Made by a program: the position numbers and the translations under genes. Under the pieces are notes generated by a model, which saw nothing but the letters and a program-made list of their open reading frames with translations, did no database searches and was not told the DNA's origin. 45,708 nt of DNA from GWF sp031972135 (lineage in GTDB: Bacteria > Patescibacteriota > Microgenomatia > UBA1400 > UBA12108): positions 1 through 45,708 of the forward strand of contig DALYFH010000004.1 of the NCBI GenBank assembly GCA_031972135.1. The letters run 5' to 3'. Below, one piece after another: positions 8,611 through 16,320 of the stretch. Positions within the stretch are counted from its first letter, which is position 1. The number at the start of each line of letters is the position of its first letter.

Positions 8611-9486
8611 ATGGGAAAAATGTATTCAGGCTTAGCATCACTCTTGCTCGCTGGACTTCTTTTCGGATCTTTTGGTGTTTGGGTAAGACTGCTTTCCACA
8701 GACCTAAGTTCTTATCAGCAAATTGCTTTTCGCAATATTGTAGCTTTGGTGGTAGCCCTATCGATAGTCTTTTTCAAAAAAATCAAGCTATCATTCTCTG
8801 GAGTTCCCAAACAACATTTATTCCTTTTTGGACTTTCGTTTCCAACTGCAGTTGTTTTCTTTACGACTTCTGTCTTAAAAACATCAATAATGCTTAGTAT
8901 TTTTTCCTTCTACTTTGGGTCTATTCTTGTCTCACTAATCTTAGGAATCTTGATATTTAAAGAAAAAATTACCACAATCAAACTACTGAGTCTTCTTACT
9001 GTTTTGTTTGGTTTTTATCTCCTCCTCCAACCAGAAGGAATAGTAAAGATAGATCAGGGCATGTTGTATGGCGTGCTCGCTGGCACCTTTGACACAATTT
9101 CCAATGTCTTTCGCAAACACTTAAGCGGCAAACTAGATAGGGTAGTATTGACCCTAGTTCCTCAGGTGGGCGGCCTTCTTGTTGCCACAGCTCTCATGGC
9201 ATATTCGGGTAGTCTTGAAATGCCAGAGATCAGCTCGCTCAACTGGGTAGTTGGATTGGTCTTTGGGTCAATGATTTTTGCAATCAATTATTTAACTCTA
9301 TATGGGTTTCAACACTTTGATCTGAACCTAGGGACAATTGCGATTTCATCCGAAGTGGTTTTTGCTTCATTGTTTGGCTACCTAATTTTTGCCGAGACTC
9401 CAAGAATCTACGATGTCTATGGTGCTGCATTTATTGTATTGGCTATCGTCATTGGTAACTGGCCAGCTAGTGGGGCGCGCAAATAA
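8611..9486 (+). CDS. EamA/DMT-family transporter
   Basis: This 291-residue protein has ten membrane helices arranged as two EamA repeats. Repeat one ends with ILVSLILGILIFKEKIT and LLLQPEG; repeat two ends with ISSEVVFASLFGYLIFAETP and a final helix. Such proteins export or import metabolites such as amino acids or nucleotide precursors. A GATAAT hexamer (8597-8602) at the end of the MFS gene lies 8 bases before the ATG, so a separate leaderless transcript is possible beside read-through. A decayed TrmB gene end lies just downstream on the other strand. Confidence 0.85.
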   Translation: MGKMYSGLASLLLAGLLFGSFGVWVRLLSTDLSSYQQIAFRNIVALVVALSIVFFKKIKLSFSGVPKQHLFLFGLSFPTAVVFFTTSVLKTSIMLSIFSFYFGSILVSLILGILIFKEKITTIKLLSLLTVLFGFYLLLQPEGIVKIDQGMLYGVLAGTFDTISNVFRKHLSGKLDRVVLTLVPQVGGLLVATALMAYSGSLEMPEISSLNWVVGLVFGSMIFAINYLTLYGFQHFDLNLGTIAISSEVVFASLFGYLIFAETPRIYDVYGAAFIVLAIVIGNWPASGARK

Positions 9487-9525
9487 TGTCCTGGATAACT
9501 CTAGCCTTGCTAGGTGCGATCTTAC

Positions 9526-9567
9526 TGATTTAGTTCCTGCCATTCTCCATAATATCGTAAAAATCTC
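9526..9567 (-). pseudogene. Remnant of a TrmB-family regulator gene (C-terminal end)
   Basis: Read on the minus strand, this short segment encodes EIFTILWRMAGTKS, directly after an in-frame TAA. It matches the C-terminal signature of the four intact TrmB proteins in the window, for example QVFEVLWGMAEGTTKR. Nothing further upstream on the minus strand aligns well, so the rest of the gene has been lost. It sits tail-to-tail with the EamA gene, the same arrangement as the intact TrmB genes. Confidence 0.45.
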
Positions 9568-9661
9568 TTACTCGCCCCCAGAGATATTATTGTCTGTATC
9601 AGGCTGCGCACACCTATTAGCCTGTAGGACCAGAAGATAGGTATCGTGCTAAGCTAAATCT

Positions 9662-10357
9662 ATGTCTACCTCTTTGTCGGTTAACCAGTTGCGTGCCTTT
9701 GTCGACTCAACTTCAAATCATGGCAACCCCACGGGCATTATTCTCGATTTAGAGCAAAACTTTTCCCCCTCGCAGCGACAAACTATCGCGACCAAGCTTC
9801 ACTTTACTGATACCGTCTTTGTGAACAGACTCGACTCCTTTATTGTTAGTTTCTTTAACCCTCAACAAGAAACAAAATTCGCCGGCGACGCCTTGATTAG
9901 CACTGCCTATTTTTCTAAACATGTATTAAAGCGAGATCTCTCGCTTGTCTCATGTAGGGGTGGGAATATTTCTACCTGGACAGACGACTCTGATCTAACC
10001 TGGATTGAAGCTAGTCTCAGGGGTACTCCAGGATGGCAGCATCTTGAGCTTCCAGACCCACGCGCGGTCAGGTCTATCACTCCGTCAGAAGCAGCGACCT
10101 ATAAACATACCATGGTCTGGGCATGGGAAGACAAAAATCGGGGTACTATCGTCTCTCGCACCTTTCTCCTCGATTGGGGGACCCTCGAAGATCACGGTAA
10201 TGGTTCTGGCTCGATGCAGCTAGCAGCCTCACTCGGCCGTCAGATTATGATTAAACAAGCTCAGGGTTCAGTGATATATGCTGCTCCCTCAGAAAATTGC
10301 AAGGCTAGGGTGGGCGGTCGAGTGGCAATCGACCAAATAGTGACAATTACCGTTTAG
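9662..10357 (+). CDS. PhzF-like isomerase family protein, with altered active-site positions
   Basis: This protein has 231 residues, shorter than the usual 260-300. It matches the PhzF/diaminopimelate-epimerase fold: NHGNPTGIILDL at residues 19-30, LHFTDTVFV at 46-54, ETKFAGDALISTAYF at 70-84, and NGSGSMQLAASLGR before a late QGSVIYAAP strand. In PhzF proteins the catalytic Glu lies in a SETxFV motif; here that residue is Asp50, and FAGH is FAGD. Activity may be changed or lost. TAAGCT with an upstream TG ends 6 bases before the ATG. The gene overlaps the convergent TrmB gene by 11 bases. Confidence 0.65.
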   Translation: MSTSLSVNQLRAFVDSTSNHGNPTGIILDLEQNFSPSQRQTIATKLHFTDTVFVNRLDSFIVSFFNPQQETKFAGDALISTAYFSKHVLKRDLSLVSCRGGNISTWTDDSDLTWIEASLRGTPGWQHLELPDPRAVRSITPSEAATYKHTMVWAWEDKNRGTIVSRTFLLDWGTLEDHGNGSGSMQLAASLGRQIMIKQAQGSVIYAAPSENCKARVGGRVAIDQIVTITV

Positions 10358-11138
10358 TAGTTCCTTCTGCCATTCCCCACAACACCTCAAAAACTTGTCT
10401 TAGCATCTGTGCATATTCTGGGCTCACGATTTCGATTCCGACCAGGTCATTTTTGTTATACCCAGAAAACTGCACGACATCGTCAACAATATGAATGTCC
10501 TGTGTGATATTAACCAAAGACTTAGATATTTCACGATGCTTATAGTGGTTTTTTAAGTATTTCAAGTTATCTGTCCACAAGCTGTCAGTGCTCGTGGTGT
10601 TAGAAAGCTCTCGCACTTGTAAATTTTTCTTCACTATTCTATGTCGTACATCTTCCGCAAATTCTCTCGAAAGAGACTTGTCCCACTGGTTTGAGTCAAA
10701 TATAAGAATTTCACCAGATTTAGCCTGAGTAGTTTTTAGTTCTAAATGTTGTAATCCACGTATGCCTCGATAGAACTTAGTGCTTACTTCTAACGGTTTG
10801 GCTAGGTTAATAATCTCGAAATGCTCTTTCAGATTCGGAAGCATATTTCGCATCTCACTCGCTTGTCGCTCTTTCTCCAAGGCTAGATTTTCAAAATGAT
10901 CGACCGATGAGGCAGAGTAATACGTAGTTTTGTCATCCAACTTCTGTTCCACCAATCCCTTCGCCAACAAGCTCTCAAGAATTCTGTACAGTGTGGTCCT
11001 TTTTATTGGACATTTCCTAGAAATCTGCAAAGCTGTCAACCAACCAAAGTTGATCAGTATTAAATATACCCCTACTTCTTTCTCACTCAGGCCAAAAGTA
11101 ATTAAGATTTTATTTATTTCAGTATTGTCCACCATCAT
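10347..11138 (-). CDS. TrmB-family transcriptional regulator
   Basis: This protein has about 264 residues. An N-terminal winged helix (about residues 5-75) has LITFGLSEKEVGVYLILI and KRTTLYRILESLLAKGLVEQ, and a C-terminal effector-like domain has FYRGIRGLQHL and ends VFEVLWGMAEG. TrmB proteins bind DNA and often respond to sugars or other metabolites. Two earlier TTG codons are in frame, but the ATG at 11138 is preferred because TAAAAT ends 8 bases upstream. It overlaps the end of the PhzF-like gene tail-to-tail and is divergent from the dehydrogenase gene, so it could control either. Confidence 0.85.
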   Translation of the reverse strand: MMVDNTEINKILITFGLSEKEVGVYLILINFGWLTALQISRKCPIKRTTLYRILESLLAKGLVEQKLDDKTTYYSASSVDHFENLALEKERQASEMRNMLPNLKEHFEIINLAKPLEVSTKFYRGIRGLQHLELKTTQAKSGEILIFDSNQWDKSLSREFAEDVRHRIVKKNLQVRELSNTTSTDSLWTDNLKYLKNHYKHREISKSLVNITQDIHIVDDVVQFSGYNKNDLVGIEIVSPEYAQMLRQVFEVLWGMAEGTTKR

Positions 11139-11186
11139 GGACAACAATTTTACAACAGTTATTTGGTGTCGTAAAGTCTGCTCACT

Positions 11187-12131
11187 ATGAAAATAGTTAT
11201 ATTAACACCACGTGACGAGTACACAAAAACTCAGCAAGAAACACTCTCTACAATGGGGGAGGTTGTCTATACAGACAGTCGACGCGCATATTCGTTACAA
11301 GAACTATTAGATCTTACTAGGAATACAGATCTATTCGCTATAGACCCCGACAATCTTGGTGGATTTGAGCATTCTCCAGAAATAATCATTAAAATCCTCG
11401 CGCAAAACACCTCTATCAAGCATTTGGCTTTGAGCACCACCTCCTACGGCTACGTGAGTAAACAGTACTGTCAAAGTAGAGGAATTCAAGTGACAAACAT
11501 CCCTCACTACTCCACTCAGTCGGTTGCAGAGTTGGCAATTTCTATGTTGCTAGGGTGCTCCAAACACATATTTTTAACAGATCGTGAGACTCAAAAAAAC
11601 AATTATCAGCTCCACATGGGTCAGGAAGTTGGAGGTAAAACAATAGGAATAATCGGATTAGGTAGTATTGGCCAATGTACGGCTAAGCTGGCCCAGGGTT
11701 TGGGAATGAAAGTGATCGGCTGGAATAGGACGCAAAGAAGAGTAAGCGGAGTAAAAAACGTACCCCTCGACACATTGCTAAAACAATCAGATTTTATCTC
11801 GCTCCATCTCTCTGATGCTCCAGAAACCGTCAACTTTATCAGTAAAACTCAGTTGTCTCAGTGTAAAAAAGGGGCAATCTTTACCAACGTATCAAGTAGA
11901 GATCTAGTTGATGAGGCTGAAATGGCTAAGGCTCTCAAATCAGGTCAAATAGCTAGCTATATATTCGAAGCCGAAGACTTTACCAATTCACCATTATTAG
12001 GTCTCACAAACGCCTTAATGTTTAAGGGTTTTGGTTGGTATACCAAAGAAGCTCTCGATCGCAACAAGAAGATCTGGGTGAAAAATATCATTTCATTAGT
12101 AAAAGGAAATCCGATAAACCAAGTCTATTAA
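11187..12131 (+). CDS. D-isomer-specific 2-hydroxyacid dehydrogenase-like protein lacking the catalytic His
   Basis: This 314-residue protein has the family's NAD-binding Rossmann domain (about residues 110-285) with GKTIGIIGLGSIGQ and GWNRTQRR, flanked by the substrate-binding domain. Arg238 (NVSSRDLVDE) and Glu263 occupy the usual Arg and Glu positions. The catalytic His, normally in a TPHxxW stretch, is absent: the aligned segment is FKGFGWYT, with Gly281 at the His position. The Gly after the Arg (usually ARG) is Asp. The protein may bind a dinucleotide without normal oxidoreductase activity. It is divergent from a TrmB gene, 48 bases apart. A weak TAAAGT lies 9 bases before the ATG. Confidence 0.75.
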   Translation: MKIVILTPRDEYTKTQQETLSTMGEVVYTDSRRAYSLQELLDLTRNTDLFAIDPDNLGGFEHSPEIIIKILAQNTSIKHLALSTTSYGYVSKQYCQSRGIQVTNIPHYSTQSVAELAISMLLGCSKHIFLTDRETQKNNYQLHMGQEVGGKTIGIIGLGSIGQCTAKLAQGLGMKVIGWNRTQRRVSGVKNVPLDTLLKQSDFISLHLSDAPETVNFISKTQLSQCKKGAIFTNVSSRDLVDEAEMAKALKSGQIASYIFEAEDFTNSPLLGLTNALMFKGFGWYTKEALDRNKKIWVKNIISLVKGNPINQVY

Positions 12132-12132
12132 T

Positions 12133-12216
12133 TTAAGTTACCCCGCTCTTGTGGGCCTCTTGCTTGTGCTTCCCTCAGCAATCTATCTCTCCAATCAAAT
12201 CAAGTCAGAAGCCTAA
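12133..12216 (+). pseudogene. Remnant of an EamA/DMT transporter gene (last helix)
   Basis: Directly after the dehydrogenase stop, an open frame without a start codon encodes 27 residues: a Leu-rich helix LVGLLLVLPSAIYLSNQIKS, then a stop. Its shape matches the final membrane helix and short basic tail of EamA transporters. It ends 4 bases into the convergent TrmB gene. I read it as the tail of a lost transporter gene, most of it deleted. The match rests on a short hydrophobic segment. Confidence 0.4.
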
Positions 12217-13019
12217 GTCTTTCTCTCAAACCCCCTATATTTCTCCGGCAATTTAGAATTCTCCGCCAGGTTCCATAGTGTATTCCAGATACTCCGCTGT
12301 GTCTCTGCCATTTTCTCATTCTCTATCTCCACTCCAAACACATCGTTGTTCTCCCAGTAATAAATGGCGACCACATTGTTATAAATATCCAGGTTGTGCG
12401 AAAGCTTCATGACCGAGTCGGGTAGATATCTCCAGCCACTTTTGTTTATATGGATACGCTCAAATCCAGGCGCGTCCATACTCTTCAGAAACTCGTCACT
12501 ACGCAAGTCCTTGGTGACTATCCCATTCTTTTCTATCTGAGTAACCCATTGTTTAAAGAACGCGACCCCCGCGACCTCTTCCATATTCCGGTAGGTATAT
12601 CCTAGGATCTCTCCCTTCGCTTTTGTCTCATTCCACATGATCTGCTTGATCCCTGCAATTCCTCGGTAGTATCTGACCTGTGTCGACTTGATCTCTGGCA
12701 GTTGCGAGATCTCTTTCTCAAACTCGGGAAAATTTTCTTCAAGCTCTTTTACTCTGCGCTTTTCTTGCTCGACCATCAGCTTTACTTGCTCTGGCTCTGC
12801 GGCCCGTATCCGCCTAGATTTATGCTCTAGAACCTCTTCAATTAATCCTCGCTCTGCGAGTGTCTCTATTTGCCTATAAAGTGCCGTCCGCTCTATTCCC
12901 GTGGCTCTACTGGCCTCTAGGATAGTCAGAGGACCTTTTGCCACGAGCACCCCAAACAGTCGCACTGCCTCTTCATCAAACCCCAATTTACTCAAATAAT
13001 CCTCAATAGTTTTACTCAT
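12213..13019 (-). CDS. TrmB-family transcriptional regulator
   Basis: This 268-residue protein has an N-terminal winged helix with LSKLGFDEEAVRLFGVLV and ERTALYRQIETLAERGLIEE, then a short basic coiled segment and a sensor-like domain with RYYRGIAGIKQIMWNETKAKG. It ends SIWNTLWNLAENSKLPEKY. TATAAT read on the minus strand (13028-13033) ends 8 bases before the ATG, predicting a leaderless mRNA. It is tail-to-tail with the EamA remnant and head-to-head with an intact EamA gene, which it may regulate from the shared 61-base promoter region. Confidence 0.87.
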   Translation of the reverse strand: MSKTIEDYLSKLGFDEEAVRLFGVLVAKGPLTILEASRATGIERTALYRQIETLAERGLIEEVLEHKSRRIRAAEPEQVKLMVEQEKRRVKELEENFPEFEKEISQLPEIKSTQVRYYRGIAGIKQIMWNETKAKGEILGYTYRNMEEVAGVAFFKQWVTQIEKNGIVTKDLRSDEFLKSMDAPGFERIHINKSGWRYLPDSVMKLSHNLDIYNNVVAIYYWENNDVFGVEIENEKMAETQRSIWNTLWNLAENSKLPEKYRGFERKT

Positions 13020-13080
13020 CTGTGCACATTATACACAACAAGTATCCAACATTTCCTGAGTAGATATATAATCTGTGCAT
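13020..13080. promoter_or_regulatory. Divergent promoter region between TrmB and EamA genes with repeated TGTGCA
   Basis: The minus-strand TATAAT (13028-13033) and the plus-strand TATAAT (13067-13072) each end 8 bases before their ATG. Between each box and its start codon lies TGTGCA: TGTGCACA (13021-13028, a perfect palindrome) and CTGTGCAT (13073-13080). The same motif in the transcript-start position of both genes makes it a candidate operator for the TrmB protein. Confidence 0.5.
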
Positions 13081-13929
13081 ATGACTTGGTTAATTCTTGC
13101 CCTAATGGCTCTCGTTACATTCGTAATATATGACGTTCTTGGTCGTTACATTGCCACAAGATCAGAAAATCCTCAAGTATTTGCCACTATCTACAACGCG
13201 AGCGTCGCCATCATCGCCCCCATACTCTTTGTATTTGATAACACCACTCCCTCTAATCTCGCACCCCAAGTAATCGGCCTTACTGTGGTTGGACTTATTT
13301 TGTGGGGATTACACGGTAGGTATGAGTATTTCGCCAAAAAGCACACTGAGGCATCGGTTTTTACCATTACCATGAAAATCGCTCCAGTGATAAATTTTTT
13401 CTTATCCTTATACTTTCTCAAAGAAGCAGCCACTATTACTAAGTTTATTGGAATTACTCTCATAATCGTTGCAAATTTATTGCTTTATCTCGGGAACAAG
13501 GGCAGGATTATTAGCAAGCAGGGGCTTCGATATACTCTATTTCTCGCCATTAACATTTCCTTTGCCTGGTTATTCGATACCATCAATATCAAATATTGGG
13601 GAGTTGCCACATTTAGCATTATTTCATTCGCCTTCGGAGCGCTTATTAGTGGGACATTCCCTCTGGTAAAGATATCCGACATTCGCCGTGAAATAGTCCT
13701 CACTCCTCTTTGGCAGTTCTTTCTCTTGGGGAGCTTCAATCTGATAGGCTATGCTTTCATGCTTAAGGCACTTTCACTCGGCCCAGCTAGCAATGTGATG
13801 CCAATTGTTACCTCGACCACTCCATTTGTGGTTTTGGCTGGCATTATTTTCCTAGGCGAAAGAGACTATCTCTGGAGAAAGCTTTTTGCCGCGATTCTTA
13901 CCGCCATCGCAGTCTACCTCATGCGCTAA
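13081..13929 (+). CDS. EamA/DMT-family transporter
   Basis: This 282-residue protein has about ten membrane helices in two EamA repeats. Repeat one ends MKIAPVINFFLSLYFLKEAATITKFIGI, repeat two MPIVTSTTPFVVLAGIIFLGERD and a final helix ending AVYLMR. It probably moves a small metabolite across the cytoplasmic membrane. A GTG two codons upstream is possible, but the ATG is preferred by the promoter geometry. It is divergent from a TrmB gene. It is not close in sequence to the EamA protein at 8611. Confidence 0.85.
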   Translation: MTWLILALMALVTFVIYDVLGRYIATRSENPQVFATIYNASVAIIAPILFVFDNTTPSNLAPQVIGLTVVGLILWGLHGRYEYFAKKHTEASVFTITMKIAPVINFFLSLYFLKEAATITKFIGITLIIVANLLLYLGNKGRIISKQGLRYTLFLAINISFAWLFDTINIKYWGVATFSIISFAFGALISGTFPLVKISDIRREIVLTPLWQFFLLGSFNLIGYAFMLKALSLGPASNVMPIVTSTTPFVVLAGIIFLGERDYLWRKLFAAILTAIAVYLMR

Positions 13930-13949
13930 TTTCGTTTATAATATCCTCA

Positions 13950-14684
13950 ATGCAAGATTCCTATCCGAAAATATTCGAAGATAAGTCAAACATTATGTTT
14001 GTCTTTGCCCACCCCGATGACGCCGAGATCTACTGTGGCGGATTGATTACACGCCTCGTACAAGATGGCAAAAAAGTCAAACTAGTCAAAATGACGACAG
14101 GCAACAAAGGTTCTCGCGCTCAACAAATAACAGAGGAAGAGCTAGCCAAAACTCGCGAATCCGAAGATCAAGAAGCCCTCAAAACTCTCGGCCTAACGTT
14201 AAACGATAGCGTTAATCTGAATCTCGGCGATGGAGAGATAGAGAATAATCTAAGGACTATTGGCCTACTGGTCAAAGAAATCCGCACTTTTAAGCCTGAC
14301 TTAATAGTCACCCACAACCCCGAAAAAACTCTAATCCGTGATCTAGACGGGGGATACTACGTCAACCACCGCGACCACAGACACACAGCCGAAGTGGCTG
14401 TCGATGCCGCCTATCCCTACAGTCGAGATCTTCTTTTCTACCCCGAACACATAAAAGAAGGGCTCTCGGGTCACTCCTGTTCAGAGTTTCTTTTTGTCGA
14501 CTCGTGGGGACACGAAGATACGATTTATATTGATATTACCGATCAAGAGAAGATCCGGACCCAGGCGATCGCGTGCCACAAATCTCAATATTCTCAAGAG
14601 AATGCTCAAGGCTCCACTGACTTTTTTGCCCCAGATAAAGATGGGAAGCGCTATGAACAATTTCGCTATGTCGTCGCCGACTGA
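13950..14684 (+). CDS. LmbE/PIG-L-family deacetylase
   Basis: This 244-residue protein belongs to the zinc-dependent N-acetylglucosaminyl deacetylase family. The metal-binding AHPDDAE is at residues 20-26 and the second site is in NHRDHRHTAEVA near residue 130. Family members remove acetyl groups from N-acetylglucosamine conjugates; the substrate here is unknown. No signal peptide is seen, so it acts in the cytoplasm. TATAAT (13937-13942) ends 7 bases before the ATG. Its metal ligands look intact. Confidence 0.87.
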   Translation: MQDSYPKIFEDKSNIMFVFAHPDDAEIYCGGLITRLVQDGKKVKLVKMTTGNKGSRAQQITEEELAKTRESEDQEALKTLGLTLNDSVNLNLGDGEIENNLRTIGLLVKEIRTFKPDLIVTHNPEKTLIRDLDGGYYVNHRDHRHTAEVAVDAAYPYSRDLLFYPEHIKEGLSGHSCSEFLFVDSWGHEDTIYIDITDQEKIRTQAIACHKSQYSQENAQGSTDFFAPDKDGKRYEQFRYVVAD

Positions 14685-14697
14685 TCATTCGTCGCTG

Positions 14698-14752
14698 GAT
14701 CAATACCTTCCCAGACTATAACCAAATCGCCTGATCAATAACATTCCCATAC
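14698..14752 (+). repeat. Imperfect direct repeat in the 137-base gap after the LmbE gene
   Basis: Two copies of about 20 bases, both starting GATCAATA and continuing with TTCCCA, lie 35 bases apart (14698-14716 and 14733-14752). They may be a trace of a small tandem duplication. No gene or RNA was recognised in this stretch. Confidence 0.3.
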
Positions 14753-14821
14753 ATATAATATAAACGAGTCTCCACGCTTTCTTTACAATACATTAATAAT
14801 CTCTTGGTTTATAATTACCTG

Positions 14822-15301
14822 ATGGACAGTCAGTACAAATACTCAACCATTAAGAAATATCAACTAAAAGAGCTAGGTTCCGTGTATGCCGAGTGCTTCA
14901 ATCTAGCAGACATCGGAGAGCACTGGAGTGATAAAGCTGCAACTGATTTTTTGACCTATTTATGGAAAATACAACCAGACATGTTTTACATTGCATCTTC
15001 TGAAGGAAAGATTATTGCTGGAATAGCTGGAATAATTAAACCCTGGTGCGATGGCAATCACATACATGAGATTGAACTATTTGTTCATCCAGAACACCAA
15101 AAAAGAGGAGTGGCCTCCGAACTTACAAAATTATTAGTTCAAAAAGCCCTAACCACACACTCTATAGTTGAATTTGAGGGCATAGCCGACGGCAAGCTCC
15201 ATAGCTTCCCCCTCAGTTGGTATAAACGTCTCGGCATCAACCCTACTGGCCTAATCCACATATCTGGAAAACCAAATGAAATGTTAAAGAAATTATCTTA
15301 G
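14822..15301 (+). CDS. GNAT-family N-acetyltransferase
   Basis: This 159-residue protein has the acetyl-CoA-binding motif A of the GNAT fold: HEIELFVHPEHQKRGVASELTKLLVQKA, where QKRGVA is the pyrophosphate loop. It transfers an acetyl group to an amine of an unknown substrate. An upstream in-frame TTG gives a longer frame, but TATAAT (14810-14815) ends exactly 6 bases before the ATG at 14822, which fixes this start and predicts a leaderless mRNA. Confidence 0.85.
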   Translation: MDSQYKYSTIKKYQLKELGSVYAECFNLADIGEHWSDKAATDFLTYLWKIQPDMFYIASSEGKIIAGIAGIIKPWCDGNHIHEIELFVHPEHQKRGVASELTKLLVQKALTTHSIVEFEGIADGKLHSFPLSWYKRLGINPTGLIHISGKPNEMLKKLS

Positions 15302-15330
15302 AAATTCCATTGAATCGATAAACCAAAACA

Positions 15331-15909
15331 CTACCACGCAAGACGTCTTTTTCTCCCCAAGATCATCACGACGCTCACTATATTTATTATAAAAATGTAT
15401 ATCGGAAAGACTAGATTACTAAGAGAAAATACTCCAATCGACAAAATACTAAAGAAACTTGCCACGACATCTGACATATAAAATTTCCACTCTTCTGTGT
15501 CTGGATACTTCCACATCTTAATCAAGGTTGGTACAAAGCCAATAAAATCCGTCACAATCGACATAATCAAGCCTAATAGAGGATTATTGGTCGTTTGCCA
15601 TACGATCAAAGACACTATCGCCATCGCAAAAACAATCCAATCTAGCCGATTGTTTCCACCCATTCCTCGCTTGAGAGATAGATAAAAAAGAACAGCACTC
15701 CCCAGGAGTTGTGCGCTCGCCATATAAATAGAATTTCGGTCGCCTTGAGCATACAGGGTTCCAACAAATAAGAGAGATACCAGGAAAATAAGGAATCTAG
15801 TCATTCTCTGGGGTCGGAAACTCCCCTTAATCACACTAGTCACGCCGATAATTGGCGACACAAATCCTACAACTATTGAGAATATTAAAAATAAATTAGT
15901 GGTAATCAT
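15331..15909 (-). CDS. Multi-pass membrane protein of unknown function
   Basis: This 192-residue protein has six or seven membrane helices. It is marked by PQRMTRFLIF near residue 33, a GDRNSIYMASAQLLGS segment, and a repeat of the theme later with TDFIGFVPTLIKMWKYPDTEEW. Pro-containing helices in two similar halves recall PQ-loop or SWEET-like transporters, but I do not recognise a defined family. Reading upstream on the minus strand, TAATAA ends 6 bases before the ATG. It may be co-transcribed with the small gene upstream. Confidence 0.7.
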   Translation of the reverse strand: MITTNLFLIFSIVVGFVSPIIGVTSVIKGSFRPQRMTRFLIFLVSLLFVGTLYAQGDRNSIYMASAQLLGSAVLFYLSLKRGMGGNNRLDWIVFAMAIVSLIVWQTTNNPLLGLIMSIVTDFIGFVPTLIKMWKYPDTEEWKFYMSDVVASFFSILSIGVFSLSNLVFPIYIFIINIVSVVMILGRKRRLAW

Positions 15910-15918
15910 AAACAGTTA

Positions 15919-16269
15919 TTAAGCTCGATTTTGTAGACGAACAATTTCAGCTCTCCCAAGCATACAGTAATCTTGAGCTCGTTTTAAGAGAAATCCCCCA
16001 TGATTCATCCAGGTCTCAGAAGATATTCCCAATTGTGCAGATTGTATATCAACACTCTCAACTAACTTAGCTAAAATACTCACCAACTCTAATATCGAGT
16101 AATATCTCATAGCACCATGTGCTTCTAGATCAGGCTCTAGCTTTTTGCGTGACTCAAAATCAATTCGTTTTATTGCCATGCCACCAACAAGCATTAAATC
16201 CTGTACATCATTTAATAATCCTTCTTGCCCAGGTATCAGATTCAATAATGGTTTATCTAATTCAGTCAT
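15919..16269 (-). CDS. Small soluble protein of unknown function
   Basis: This protein has 116 residues, mostly helical, with no membrane segment. It includes LLNDVQDLMLVGGMAIKRIDF and HGAMRYYSILELVSILAKL. No family is recognised. The ATG at 16269 is chosen over one seven codons upstream because GGAGGAG lies just before it, one of the few strong Shine-Dalgarno sequences in this region. It is divergent from a TrmB gene; the starts are about 50 bases apart. It could be co-transcribed with the membrane protein that follows, 9 bases after its stop. Confidence 0.6.
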   Translation of the reverse strand: MTELDKPLLNLIPGQEGLLNDVQDLMLVGGMAIKRIDFESRKKLEPDLEAHGAMRYYSILELVSILAKLVESVDIQSAQLGISSETWMNHGGFLLKRAQDYCMLGRAEIVRLQNRA

Positions 16270-16320
16270 AACTCCTCCTTTTTCTTGCATTCTGTCACAA
16301 ACCTGCTAATATTCAATCTG

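Noticed and set aside
9389..9640. Plus-strand frame overlapping the end of the EamA gene
   Set aside because: It is out of frame with the real gene and encodes no recognisable protein; the 3' part is better explained by a TrmB remnant on the other strand.
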